From Clostridia bacterium (GTDB lineage Bacteria > Bacillota > Clostridia > Christensenellales > Borkfalkiaceae), in contig JAQYLE010000017.1 of the NCBI GenBank assembly GCA_028720205.1, positions 1 through 64,000 of the forward strand: a stretch of DNA of 64,000 nucleotides. The letters are read 5' to 3'. The notes beneath the pieces were generated by a model, which saw only the letters and a list, made by a program, of their open reading frames with translations, was not told the origin of the DNA and made no database searches. Numbering within the stretch: the stretch's first letter is position 1; the number at the start of each line of letters is the position of its first letter. Of the stretch, positions 25,449 to 34,914 are shown one piece after another. The translations under genes and the position numbers were made by a program.

Positions 25449-26099
25449 TTGCTGGAAGAAATGAGCGATTTTTTTGAACGCAGAATAGACGTATACGACG
25501 AACATATGCTCACGTGCATCGAAGGCGCGAAAGAGTTCTATCCGTATACGGCCGGGCGCTTGCCGAATAAAAAAAACTGCCGTATACTCGATTTGGGTTG
25601 CGGCACGGGTTTGGAACTGGAAGCATACTTTTCGTTAAATCCTTCCGCAAAGATAACGGGAATAGATTTATCGGAGAAAATGCTGTCCGCTCTGAAAAAG
25701 AAATTCGAAGGCAAGGCGCTTACCTTAATTTCCGGTTCGTATTTCGACGTGCCGTTTGGCCGGCGTGTTTTTGACGCCGCCGTTTCGGTGGAAAGTTTGC
25801 ATCATTTTACGAAAGACGAAAAAATTCCTTTATATACAAAACTGCACGGCGCGTTAAAGCGCGGCGGTTATTTTGTGTTGACGGATTATTTCGCGCTGTC
25901 GGACGAAGAGGAAGTCCTGCGCCGAAAAAACCTGAATGCTTTAAAAGCGGAACAAGGCGTCGCAGACAATGTATTTTATCATTACGACACGCCGCTTACC
26001 GTAAAGCACGAAACGGAAGCGTTGCTTCAAGCGGGATTTTCGTCGGCGGAAGTATTAAAAAACTGGGGGCCGACTTTTGCGATAAAAGCGATTGAATAA
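25449..26099 (+). CDS. Class I SAM-dependent methyltransferase
   Basis: A 216-residue Rossmann-fold methyltransferase. Motif I is ILDLGCGTGLELEA (residues ~45-58); motif II contains KITGIDLSEKML and motif III DAAVSVESLHHF. The acceptor is unknown: the fold covers small molecules, lipids and tRNA. The start is TTG at 25449 (MLEEMSDFF), preferred because the MLE-x-M-x-x-FF N-terminus is typical and AGAGGTG lies upstream; ATG at 25461 is an alternative. Confidence 0.85.
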   Translation: MLEEMSDFFERRIDVYDEHMLTCIEGAKEFYPYTAGRLPNKKNCRILDLGCGTGLELEAYFSLNPSAKITGIDLSEKMLSALKKKFEGKALTLISGSYFDVPFGRRVFDAAVSVESLHHFTKDEKIPLYTKLHGALKRGGYFVLTDYFALSDEEEVLRRKNLNALKAEQGVADNVFYHYDTPLTVKHETEALLQAGFSSAEVLKNWGPTFAIKAIE

Positions 26100-26194
26100 A
26101 AGTTGGCGTTTAAAATAACAAACAAAAATTCAGAAACTAAAAAGATCAGCCCGATATAGACCCTGAAAAAAGCCCGGAAGGGCGAACTTCGTTG

Positions 26195-26230
26195 AAAAAA
26201 GCATTTGCGTAAAACGCAAATGCTTTTTTT
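26195..26230 (-). terminator. Terminator of the tRNA cluster
   Basis: GCATTTGCGT (26201-26210) and ACGCAAATGC (26214-26223) form a 10-bp stem with A-runs and T-runs on both sides. It ends the minus-strand Val-Gly-Cys tRNA transcript immediately after tRNA-Cys. Confidence 0.85.
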
Positions 26231-26304
26231 GGAGGCGCCACCCGGATTTGAACCGGGGCATAAAGGTTTTGCAGACCTTGGCCTTACCACTTGGCTATGA
26301 CGCC
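26230..26304 (-). tRNA. tRNA-Cys (anticodon GCA), CCA encoded
   Basis: The minus-strand sequence starts GGCGTCATAGCCAAGTGG, has the anticodon arm AAGGT-CTGCAAA-ACCTT (GCA), and ends GGCGCCTCCA. Last gene of the three-tRNA operon. Confidence 0.96.
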
Positions 26305-26340
26305 GCTAATTTATAATATAATCGGCGCGGATTTTTCTGA

Positions 26341-26415
26341 TGGAGCGGGAAACGAGACTCGAACCCGCGACATTCACCTTGGCAAGGTGACGCTCTACCA
26401 CTGAGCTATTCCCGC
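26341..26415 (-). tRNA. tRNA-Gly (anticodon GCC), second identical copy
   Basis: Base-for-base identical to the gene at 12369-12443, including the encoded CCA. Middle gene of the Val-Gly-Cys operon. Confidence 0.97.
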
Positions 26416-26439
26416 ATAAATGGAAAAATCCACGCCGTA

Positions 26440-26515
26440 TGGTGGAAGTTATAGGGATCGAACCTATGACCCTCTGCTTGTAAGGCAGATGCTCTCCCGG
26501 CTGAGCTAAACTTCC
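26440..26515 (-). tRNA. tRNA-Val (anticodon TAC), CCA encoded
   Basis: The minus strand begins GGAAGTTTAGCTCAGCCGGG, has the anticodon arm TCTGC-CTTACAA-GCAGA (TAC) and ends AACTTCCACCA. First gene of the three-tRNA operon, driven by the promoter at 26528-26556. Confidence 0.97.
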
Positions 26516-26527
26516 AAAAGCTTATAT

Positions 26528-26556
26528 ACTATACCATATTCGAAGGTGAAATGCAA
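26528..26556 (-). promoter_or_regulatory. Sigma-A promoter of the tRNA operon
   Basis: Minus strand TTGCAT, 17 bases, TATAGT with TGG before the -10 and AAAAACGC just upstream of the -35, nearly the same layout as the tRNA-Gly promoter at 12461-12489. Confidence 0.75.
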
Positions 26557-26683
26557 GCGTTTTTAACGCTGTTGCCGAATTTTTCCGCAAAAAAATTTTC
26601 CGTTTGCGCAAATCGTCCGTTCTGCCGTTTATAATATTATATGAATCGTCGCCTTGCCCGCGTGCCGTTCGGCGTGTTTTCGT

Positions 26684-27250
26684 TTAAGCGCCGCGAAAGT
26701 TTCCGCCCGAAGAATTGCGGTTGCCGAAAATTTCCCAAAGCACGGCGGCAACCCCTTCGGAGATGATTTCCGCCATGGTATATACGAGATGAAAGCGCGT
26801 GGAGTTTAAAAGCCCGAAGTTGTTCACAGATTTTTCCGCCACGATGCCCATTACCGAAATATCGCCGATTGCGCCGAGTTTTTTGTTTGCGCCCGCGCCG
26901 GGAAGCAACGCGCCGTCGTTGATTTTAATCAATCCGATATCGCCGCTGCCGCCTACCGCGGCGTCGACGGCAAGAATTTTTCTGCCTTCGTGCGTGTCTT
27001 TTAAAAAAGCGCGCAGATAGGGAATTTCTTTGGCGGTGACGGGCGCGGCAAGCGTACCGTAAATGAATACGGGCAAACCGCGGGTTTTGTATTGCAGCAT
27101 CGATCCGCATACGGGACCGAGCGAGTCGCCGATGGCAAGATCGCTGCCTACGCATACGATTACGGGCATTTCGTCGCCCGTAAATTTCTGTAACGCCGCG
27201 CTGATTCCGTCGGCGGCGAGTTTGTTGAAAATGTGAAACGCATATTCCAT
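26684..27250 (-). CDS. yyaC: Sporulation protein YyaC (DUF1256)
   Basis: YyaC is a conserved spore-former protein with an HybD-like, probably peptidase fold; its substrate is unknown. The 188-residue product shows the family blocks VCVGSDLAIGDSLGPVCGS (residues ~31-49), FIYGTLAAPVTA, LAVDAAVGGSGDIGLI, PGAGANKKLGAIGDISVMG (~116-134) and LNSTRFHLVYTMAE. It is a reliable marker of endospore-forming ancestry. Single gene on the minus strand. Confidence 0.9.
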   Translation of the reverse strand: MEYAFHIFNKLAADGISAALQKFTGDEMPVIVCVGSDLAIGDSLGPVCGSMLQYKTRGLPVFIYGTLAAPVTAKEIPYLRAFLKDTHEGRKILAVDAAVGGSGDIGLIKINDGALLPGAGANKKLGAIGDISVMGIVAEKSVNNFGLLNSTRFHLVYTMAEIISEGVAAVLWEIFGNRNSSGGNFRGA

Positions 27251-27362
27251 AACCGAAGATCTCCTACGGGAGGCGGAGTATATCGCCGCGCCGTTTTAAC
27301 GTAATTTAAAAAATTTTTTGAGCCGAAAACGCCTATTTACATTCGGAAACAAAACGGAAAGA

Positions 27363-27397
27363 ACCGAATGCGGCCTTGAAACCGAATGCGCCTTGAA
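27363..27397. repeat. Tandem 18/17-bp direct repeat upstream of yyaC
   Basis: ACCGAATGCGGCCTTGAA (27363-27380) is followed directly by ACCGAATGCGCCTTGAA (27381-27397), the same word with one G missing. A matching inverted half, ATTCGG, lies at about 27341-27346. It sits in the 386-base gap between divergent yyaC and cvpA, so it could be an operator. Apart from the cvpA promoter nothing else was seen in that gap. Confidence 0.6.
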
Positions 27398-27533
27398 TAG
27401 TATTGCCCGTTTTTCCGCCGATAAAACGTGCGCAACAAAATAACGCGAACGGCAAAAGCGCAGGCGAGGCGTAGGAGCGACCGGATCGGATTTCAGGAAA
27501 AAAGCGGCAAATTGCAAAATAACCGCAAAAGAC

Positions 27534-27562
27534 TTGAAAAATTTTACGCATTGTGTTATACT
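27534..27562 (+). promoter_or_regulatory. Sigma-A promoter of cvpA-GNAT
   Basis: TTGAAA, 17 bases, TATACT with TGT before the -10; ~70-base leader. Confidence 0.65.
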
Positions 27563-27636
27563 GTTAAAAAACTTCGTGAAAAATTCCGTATGCCGCGGCG
27601 GCGCGAAATAGCGTTGCGCGCGGAAAGGAGGAGAAA

Positions 27637-28197
27637 ATGTACTCGGCTTTGCTTGCCGGTTTCGGGCAATATACGATAGACGTGGTATGCGTGGCGCTGA
27701 TTCTGATTTTTACGATAGTCGGCGCGCGCAAAGGCGCGATACGTTCGTTGATCGGGCTTTGTTCTACGTTGTTTTCGCTTTTTGCGGCGTACTACCTCGC
27801 GGTGCCCGTTGCCAACTTGCTGAACGGTTGGTTTTCGGTGTTTGAAAAAGGCGGCGAAACGCTCTGGATAGCCGTATCGGGTATCGCGGCGTTCATTCTT
27901 TGCAAAATCGTGCTCGACCTTATAGGGAAACTGCTTACGAAACTTGCCGAAAGCGTAAAAGCGGTAGGCGCATTGAATACGCTCCTCGGCGCGGTTATCG
28001 GGTTTATAAAGGCGGCGATTCTTATCTGCGCGGCGCTTGCCGTTTTGTCGTTGTTGCCCGACGGCGCGTCGTTTGTCGTTAAGGCGCAGGAGGCGATTGA
28101 CAATACGTTCTTCGTGCACGTTATACGCGACCACAACCCGCTGCTTTCGTGGATGAGTAAAATATTGGAACGCGCGAAAGAGTCTATCAATATTTAA
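27637..28197 (+). CDS. CvpA family membrane protein
   Basis: A 186-residue, four-helix membrane protein of the CvpA (colicin V production) family. The N-terminal segment DVVCVALILIFTIVGARKG leads into the typical G-x-x-x-G/R turn, and the third region LNTLLGAVIGFIKAAIL (residues ~110-127) is the conserved CvpA C-terminal helix. Strong ribosome site GGAAAGGAGGAG. In other bacteria CvpA influences envelope homeostasis and secretion. A double-length relative is at 13323-14555. It starts the long run of plus-strand genes that continues to the window end. Confidence 0.85.
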   Translation: MYSALLAGFGQYTIDVVCVALILIFTIVGARKGAIRSLIGLCSTLFSLFAAYYLAVPVANLLNGWFSVFEKGGETLWIAVSGIAAFILCKIVLDLIGKLLTKLAESVKAVGALNTLLGAVIGFIKAAILICAALAVLSLLPDGASFVVKAQEAIDNTFFVHVIRDHNPLLSWMSKILERAKESINI

Positions 28198-28236
28198 CGT
28201 ACAGGTCGGAGTCGCCGAAAGGAGAACGAACGGATC

Positions 28237-28755
28237 ATGCTTATAAGAAAAGCCGAAAAACGCGACGTTCCTTCGTTGTTGCGTCTTTTAAAACAGGTGC
28301 TTGAATTGCATGCGAAACTGCGCCCCGATATCTTTATTTCCGGTACGACGAAATATACGCGCGAAGAAGTGGAACGTATTCTTTTAAACCCCGAAACGCC
28401 TGTGTTCGTGGCTGTGGCGACGGGCGACAACGGAGAAAACGGAGAAAGCGGCGAAAGAGGGGACGACCGCGGCGACGGGGTTATGGGATATATGTTCTGC
28501 ATACTGCGTCGGCAGCCGTTTTCCGCCAACATGCGCGATTTTAAAACGCTGTTTATCGACGATTTATGCGTGGACGAAACCTGCCGCGGAAAACGCGTGG
28601 GGCAGGCGCTTTACGAGTTTGCTCTGCAATACGCCGGAAAACAGGGTTGCTACAACGTTACCCTGAACGTGTGGGCGGGCAACGACGGCGCGCGCGCCTT
28701 TTACGAAAAAATGGGCATGCGCGTGCAGGAAACCCGAATGGAAAAGATTTTGTAA
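28237..28755 (+). CDS. GNAT-family N-acetyltransferase
   Basis: A 172-residue GCN5-type acetyltransferase. N-terminal MLIRKAEKRDVPSLLRLL matches the family start, and motif A with the acetyl-CoA loop is IDDLCVDETCRGKRVGQALY (Q/R-x-x-G-x-G/A; here CRGKRVGQ). NVWAGNDGARAFYEKMGM is motif B. A polar insertion (GDNGENGESGERGDDRGDG, residues ~69-87) separates two strands and is probably a disordered loop. The substrate is unknown. Likely co-transcribed with cvpA (39-base gap, GAAAGGAG site). Confidence 0.87.
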   Translation: MLIRKAEKRDVPSLLRLLKQVLELHAKLRPDIFISGTTKYTREEVERILLNPETPVFVAVATGDNGENGESGERGDDRGDGVMGYMFCILRRQPFSANMRDFKTLFIDDLCVDETCRGKRVGQALYEFALQYAGKQGCYNVTLNVWAGNDGARAFYEKMGMRVQETRMEKIL

Positions 28756-28786
28756 CGGCAAAGAGCGATTATTGAAAAAAATTCTT

Positions 28787-28934
28787 TGTGGATAACTTTA
28801 CCTGAAATTTTCTTCAAAACAACAGAGTTATCCACATTTTTGCCGAAAAAACGACCAAAAGTTTGTTTTTTGCAGGAAATTTTTTACAAAAAGGCGGAAA
28901 CTTATCCACATTTATTAACGTGCGTTGTGGATAA
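28787..28934. promoter_or_regulatory. Second cluster of four perfect DnaA boxes
   Basis: Perfect 9-mers lie at 28787-28795 (-), 28828-28836 (+), 28902-28910 (+) and 28926-28934 (-), all exactly TTATCCACA in sense or antisense, within 148 bases. The surrounding sequence (28756-29084, 329 bases) has no convincing gene and is A/T-rich between the boxes (for example AAATTTTTTACAAAAAG). It could be a DnaA-titration site, a DnaA-controlled promoter for the next gene or an origin module. Confidence 0.8.
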
Positions 28935-29084
28935 CGGGTTTATGGAGAACGGACAAAGAGAAAGAATGCGGAAACGACGGGGAAAAGGTTAGAAACGCGA
29001 AAGAAAACGACGGTAAAAAGATCGGAAGCGAATGCAAACGAAGGAAGAAACAGGTAATAAAAGCGAAAAAGCGAGGGAAAAAGA

Positions 29085-29477
29085 GTGAAAAAGAGCGAGG
29101 AAAAGAGCGAGGAAAAGAACGTTGCCTGGGCGGCGGCGGAATGTGCTTTTGCCGTGCCTTTAAAATACGGGTTCGATTACGAGTATACATACGATAAGGG
29201 TTCCGATTCTTCCTGCGTGTATATACACCGTTTTAAAAAGGCGGGAAATTATTTCGATCTTCGCGTGCTTTCCGGCGCGGAAACTGTTACCGTGGTGGCG
29301 TACGTCGACGGAGAATACCGTTTTCCCGACGTAAGAAAAAAATACAAAAAGGCGTGGCGGGCGTTTCGCGTTTCGCATTTGTTTAAAAAGCCTACGCAAA
29401 ACGAAGTCTGGCGGTTTTACGCCGAAATTTTAGAAGAAGAGGCGAAAAGCGGCGCGTTGTTCGGTATTTTGCTGTAA
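29085..29477 (+). CDS. Small protein, unknown
   Basis: A 130-residue protein with no recognised family. After a short charged N-terminus it has alternating hydrophobic strands (FAVPLKYGFDYEYTY, CVYIHRFKKAGNYFDLRVL, ETVTVVAYVDGEYRF), suggesting a small beta-rich fold, and a helical C-terminus rich in aromatic and acidic residues. No signal peptide or membrane helix. The GTG at 29085 lacks a strong ribosome site, so the start is uncertain. It lies 150 bases downstream of the DnaA-box cluster and is closed by the terminator at 29541-29574. Confidence 0.6.
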   Translation: MKKSEEKSEEKNVAWAAAECAFAVPLKYGFDYEYTYDKGSDSSCVYIHRFKKAGNYFDLRVLSGAETVTVVAYVDGEYRFPDVRKKYKKAWRAFRVSHLFKKPTQNEVWRFYAEILEEEAKSGALFGILL

Positions 29478-29540
29478 GATTTTGTCGTTTCGGGTATATT
29501 TTTTATGCGTCGCGCATAAAATGTATCATAAATAGACCGT

Positions 29541-29574
29541 AAAACCGTGAAAGAGAAAAAATTCACGGTTTTTT
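29541..29574 (+). terminator. Terminator before pckG
   Basis: AAAACCGTGAA and TTCACGGTTTT pair perfectly, followed by TT. It lies in the 330-base gap before pckG, which also holds the promoter at 29599-29627 and a ~180-base leader with no recognised RNA motif. Confidence 0.8.
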
Positions 29575-29598
29575 CATGCAACTTTTTCGTTCAAACTG

Positions 29599-29627
29599 TT
29601 TACATCGGTATAATTTTGTGGTATACT
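29599..29627 (+). promoter_or_regulatory. Sigma-A promoter of pckG
   Basis: TTTACA, 17 bases, TATACT with TGG before the -10. It gives an unusually long ~175-base untranslated leader. Confidence 0.7.
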
Positions 29628-29807
29628 TATAATCGGAAGAAAAAGGGTTTCTTTACGGAAAAAGGAAAAAAACGCCTTTCCGCATTTGGCAAAACGCCGC
29701 CAAAAAAGAGTGGCTCGCAACGGAAAAACCGCGAATCGGTATACAGTGCGGCGCGGAAACCCGATTATCAACAAACGGAAAAACATTTTTTAAGGAGATT
29801 TACCGCA

Positions 29808-31619
29808 ATGTTCGAAGTAAAAACCAATCTTACGACAAACAAAAAAGTTTTGCAGTTCGTAAAAGAAAGCGCGGAACTCGCTCAACCCGATAAAATCGTT
29901 TGGATCGACGGCAGCGAAGCGCAACGCGACGCGCTCCGCGCCGAAGCGGTGGCTACGGGCGAAATGATCAAACTCAACGAAAAGTTGCTGCCCGATTGCT
30001 ATCTGCACCGCACGGCGGAAAACGACGTGGCGCGCGTAGAGGATCGTACGTTTATCTGCTCGAAAAACGAGGAGGACGCGATGCCTCATTCCATCGTTAA
30101 GTGGATGGATCCAAAGAAGGCGTACGCGTTGATAAACGAAATCGCGCGCGGCAAAATGAAAGGCAGAACGATGTACGTTATTCCGTATTCGATGGGCGTC
30201 GTCGGCTCTCCGTTTTCGAAAATCGGCGTTGAAGTTACCGATTCCATTTACGTTGTATTAAACATGGAAATCATGACGAGAGTGGGCGTGGATTGCTATA
30301 AGCAACTCGGCGAAGACGGCGATTTTGTAAAAGGCTTCCACTGCAAGTGCGACGTAGACCCCGAAAAGAGATATATCATGCACTTCCCCGAAGACAACAC
30401 GATTGTTTCCGTAAACTCCGCTTACGGCGGAAACGTGCTCCTTGGCAAGAAGTGCTTTGCCCTGCGTATCGCCACGTACCTCGGTAAAAACGAGGGCTGG
30501 ATGGCGGAACATATGCTTATTCTCGGCTGCAAACGGCCGCAGGATAAGGAGATGAAATACGTGGCGGCGGCGTTCCCTTCCGCCTGCGGAAAGACCAACC
30601 TTGCCATGCTGATTCCGCCTAAGGAATACCGCGACGCGGGTTACGAAATCAAAACGGTGGGCGACGATATCGCCTGGATCAGAGTGGGCGAGGACGGCAG
30701 ACTTTGGGCTGCCAACCCCGAGAACGGGTTCTTCGGCGTAGCGCCCGGCACCAACGATCACTCCAACCCCAACGCGCTTGCCGCAACCCGGAAGGGCACG
30801 ATTTTCACCAACGTCGCCTACAACCCCGAAGACGGCACCGTATGGTGGGAAAAACTTACCAAAGAGGCGCCCGCGCACCTTATCGACTGGAAGGGCAACC
30901 CCTGGACGCCCGATATGAACGCGGACGGCAAACACCCTGCGGCGCATCCCAATTCCCGCTTCACCGCTCCTGCGGAAAACTGCCCCTGCATTTCGGAAAA
31001 CTTCAATTCCAAAACGGGCGTGCCCCTTTCCGCCATCATCTTCGGCGGCAGAAGAGCCACCACTACCCCCCTCGTTTATCAATCCAGAGATTGGAATCAC
31101 GGCGTATTCGTAGGTTCCATCATGTCTTCGGAAACCACGGCGGCGGCTACGGGCGCGGTAGGCGTTCTGCGCCACGATCCCATGGCGATGAAGCCGTTTA
31201 TGGGTTATTCCGTAGACCAGTATTTCCAGCACTGGATAGATATGGGCGCGAAGGTGGAAACAGACAAACAGCCTAAGATTTTCAACGTGAACTGGTTCCG
31301 TCAGGACGAAAACGGCAACTTTATGTGGCCCGGTTTCGGCGACAATATGAGAGTGCTGGATTGGATTCTCGACCGTTGCGAAAACAAGGTGGACGCGCGG
31401 GAAACGGCGATAGGGTACGTGCCTTACGCGAAAGATATCAACATCAAAAACACCGACGTTACGGAAGAAACGCTGGAAAAACTGCTGTATGTGGATAAAG
31501 AACGTTGGGCGGCGGAAGCGGAGGAAATCGAAAAGTATTATAACGATAACTTCGGCGACAAATTGCCTGAGGAAATCCGCGAAAACCTTGAAACGCTGAA
31601 AGCCAACTGCAAGGAATAA
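29808..31619 (+). CDS. pckG: Phosphoenolpyruvate carboxykinase (GTP)
   Basis: Interconverts oxaloacetate plus GTP and phosphoenolpyruvate plus GDP and CO2, a cytosolic step of gluconeogenesis or, in anaerobes, anaplerotic CO2 fixation. The 603-residue enzyme is of the GTP-dependent family: the P-loop-like FPSACGKTNLAML (residues ~260-272), the kinase-2-type TVGDDIAWI, and the active-site region VSVNSAYGGNVLLGKKC are present. The length is normal. ATG at 29808 has AAGGAG 10 bases upstream; a frame extending to 29547 overlaps the promoter and was rejected. The terminator at 31675-31706 follows. Confidence 0.97.
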   Translation: MFEVKTNLTTNKKVLQFVKESAELAQPDKIVWIDGSEAQRDALRAEAVATGEMIKLNEKLLPDCYLHRTAENDVARVEDRTFICSKNEEDAMPHSIVKWMDPKKAYALINEIARGKMKGRTMYVIPYSMGVVGSPFSKIGVEVTDSIYVVLNMEIMTRVGVDCYKQLGEDGDFVKGFHCKCDVDPEKRYIMHFPEDNTIVSVNSAYGGNVLLGKKCFALRIATYLGKNEGWMAEHMLILGCKRPQDKEMKYVAAAFPSACGKTNLAMLIPPKEYRDAGYEIKTVGDDIAWIRVGEDGRLWAANPENGFFGVAPGTNDHSNPNALAATRKGTIFTNVAYNPEDGTVWWEKLTKEAPAHLIDWKGNPWTPDMNADGKHPAAHPNSRFTAPAENCPCISENFNSKTGVPLSAIIFGGRRATTTPLVYQSRDWNHGVFVGSIMSSETTAAATGAVGVLRHDPMAMKPFMGYSVDQYFQHWIDMGAKVETDKQPKIFNVNWFRQDENGNFMWPGFGDNMRVLDWILDRCENKVDARETAIGYVPYAKDINIKNTDVTEETLEKLLYVDKERWAAEAEEIEKYYNDNFGDKLPEEIRENLETLKANCKE

Positions 31620-31674
31620 ATCGTTTTATTGCGCGCCGTATCCGCAGCGCCGTAAAAGAGACGCATAACAAATA

Positions 31675-31706
31675 ACCGTCGTCCTTACAGGGCGGCGGTC
31701 TTTTTT
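31675..31706 (+). terminator. Terminator after pckG
   Basis: ACCGTCGTCCT (31675-31685) and AGGGCGGCGGT (31689-31699) pair with two G-U pairs, followed by CTTTTTTG. Confidence 0.8.
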
Positions 31707-31726
31707 GTGCGCCGCGCGAAAAATTC

Positions 31727-31755
31727 TTGCTTTCGGCGACGAAAACTGGTATAAT
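31727..31755 (+). promoter_or_regulatory. Sigma-A promoter of tgt
   Basis: TTGCTT, 17 bases, TATAAT with TGG before the -10, about 60 bases upstream of the tgt ATG. Confidence 0.75.
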
Positions 31756-31784
31756 ATTATTTGATTCTTGTAAAAAACAGATAA

Positions 31785-32957
<1,173 letters not shown>

Positions 32958-33018
32958 AGGGAAGATAGGTAATAAACGCCGAAAAACGGGCGCATAGAAA
33001 ACAGCAAAAGAGGATACC

Positions 33019-34866
33019 GTGATTACGAAAAAAGAAAAACGAAAGAAGAAAAAAGACGCGATAAAGCGGTTTTGCAGTTATTATAAGCCGTATAAAAAGC
33101 AGTTTTTTTTAGATTTACTCTGTTCGTTCGCCATCGCCGTAAGCAACATGTTCTACCCCATGGTGGCGCGGAGAGTAATGAACGAATTCGTGCCCGATCG
33201 CAACCTGCAACTGATTATCGTGTGGTCGGCGGTGCTGGCGCTGATTTATCTTGCAAAAAGCGTGCTGACGTACGTGGTTACCTATTTCGGGCACGTGCTG
33301 GGCGTTAAAATACAGGGCGATATGCGGCGGGAACTGTTCCGCCATGTGGAAACGCTTTCTTTTTCTTATTTCGACGGGCATAAAACGGGCGGCGTAATGT
33401 CGCGTATCGTCAACGATCTGTTCGAAGTATCGGAACTTGCGCATCACGCGCCGGAAGAACTGTTCAATTCGGTTTTATCCATTGCGGGCGCGCTGATACT
33501 GGTGTGTACGCAAATCAATCCGTATCTTGCGCTGATTATTCTGCTGTACGTGCCGTTTATGGTATTTTTCGCCTCGAAGGCCCGGTACCGTATGTCGCGC
33601 GCAAGCACCAAAGCGCGTAAAAAAATCGCCGTTCTCAACGCGGAACTGGAATCTTCCGTTTCGGGCGTGCGCGTCACCAAAGCGTACGACGCGGAAACAG
33701 CCGAAGCGAAAAAATTCGACGCGGCGAACGATAAATTCAAAATCGCCAGCGCGGGCAGGTATAAGGCCATGGGATTGTTTCAGTCGGGCATGTCCGCGTT
33801 CAACGATTTTCTGTACCTTCTTGCGCTTGTTTCCGGTTCGCTGTTTTGCTATTTCGGCAAAATCACGTTCGCCGATTTAACGGCGTATATTTTATATATC
33901 AATATGCTGATCGCGCCGCTGCGCACGTTGGTTACCATGTTCGAGCAGATCGACGAGGGCGCTACGGGTTTCAGACGGTTTTGCGAACTGATGGACACGC
34001 CTTCCGAATACGAACCCGCCTGCCCCGTGCGGGCGGAACTCAACGGCGATATCGTGTTCGACAACGTAACGTTTTCGTATAAAACGGCGGCGCACGTCGA
34101 CGGCGACGGCGAAGAGGACGCGCCTTCAGCCAACGAGGGCGAAAACGTAATCGGTTGCGCCGAAGAGGGGGCGTCGGGCGGAGAGGACGTATTGAAGGGC
34201 GTATCGTTTACCGTAAAAAAGGGAAGCACGGCGGCGTTCGTAGGTCCGTCGGGCGGCGGAAAAACCACAATCTGCCATTTGTTGCCGCGTTTTTACGTGC
34301 GCGACGGCGGGAAGATCACGATAGGCGGCGTGGACGTCAACGACGTTTCGGCGCACGACCTGCGCAGAAAAATCGCCGTGGTGGCGCAGGACGTGTTTTT
34401 GTTTGCGGGCACGATCCGCGATAATATCGCCTACGGCGCGGAGAACGCTACAAACGAGCAGATCGTAGAGGCGGCAAAGCGCGCGAACGTGCACGAATTT
34501 GTAATGAGTCTGCCGCACGGGTACGATACGGAAGTGGGCGAGCGCGGCGTGAAACTTTCGGGCGGGCAGAAACAGCGCGTATCCATCGCCCGCGCCTTTT
34601 TGAAAAATCCGCCTATTTTAGTGCTGGACGAAGCGACGAGCGCCCTGGACAACGTTACGGAAATGCAGATACAATCGGCGCTGGCGGCGCTGAGCGAAGG
34701 CAGAACCACTTTCGTGGTGGCACACAGGCTTTCCACCGTGAAACACGCGGACGAGATTTTCGTTGTGGAGAACGGAAAAATCACCGAGCGCGGCACGCAC
34801 GATACGCTTACGGCGGCGGACGGGCTGTACGCAAAACTGTACCGCTACCAATTCCGCGAAAATTAA
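33019..34866 (+). CDS. ABC exporter, fused permease and ATPase (MsbA/MDR type)
   Basis: A 615-residue half-transporter that probably works as a homodimer. Six membrane helices occupy residues ~20-310; the ATPase (~345-615) contains Walker A VGPSGGGKTT, Q-loop VAQDVF, signature LSGGQKQR, Walker B ILVLDEATSALD and the H-loop VAHRLST. An unusual acidic insertion, about 35 residues (DGDGEEDAPSANEGENV and on), sits between the first two strands of the ATPase (~350-385). GTG start at 33019 with AGAGGATACC. Substrate unknown: lipid, peptide or drug. Confidence 0.93.
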   Translation: MITKKEKRKKKKDAIKRFCSYYKPYKKQFFLDLLCSFAIAVSNMFYPMVARRVMNEFVPDRNLQLIIVWSAVLALIYLAKSVLTYVVTYFGHVLGVKIQGDMRRELFRHVETLSFSYFDGHKTGGVMSRIVNDLFEVSELAHHAPEELFNSVLSIAGALILVCTQINPYLALIILLYVPFMVFFASKARYRMSRASTKARKKIAVLNAELESSVSGVRVTKAYDAETAEAKKFDAANDKFKIASAGRYKAMGLFQSGMSAFNDFLYLLALVSGSLFCYFGKITFADLTAYILYINMLIAPLRTLVTMFEQIDEGATGFRRFCELMDTPSEYEPACPVRAELNGDIVFDNVTFSYKTAAHVDGDGEEDAPSANEGENVIGCAEEGASGGEDVLKGVSFTVKKGSTAAFVGPSGGGKTTICHLLPRFYVRDGGKITIGGVDVNDVSAHDLRRKIAVVAQDVFLFAGTIRDNIAYGAENATNEQIVEAAKRANVHEFVMSLPHGYDTEVGERGVKLSGGQKQRVSIARAFLKNPPILVLDEATSALDNVTEMQIQSALAALSEGRTTFVVAHRLSTVKHADEIFVVENGKITERGTHDTLTAADGLYAKLYRYQFREN

Positions 34867-34914
34867 ATTCGGTTTACGGGGAAAAGCGTATAACCGGAAG
34901 GGAAAGAAAGCGTT

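Noticed and set aside
28915-29197. Frames on both strands just before the 29085 gene
   Set aside because: Low-complexity K/E or S/F/P translations of purine-rich sequence that overlap DnaA boxes; no homology pattern.
29547-29807. N-terminal extension of pckG
   Set aside because: It would overlap the terminator and promoter and has no homology; the ATG at 29808 has AAGGAG.
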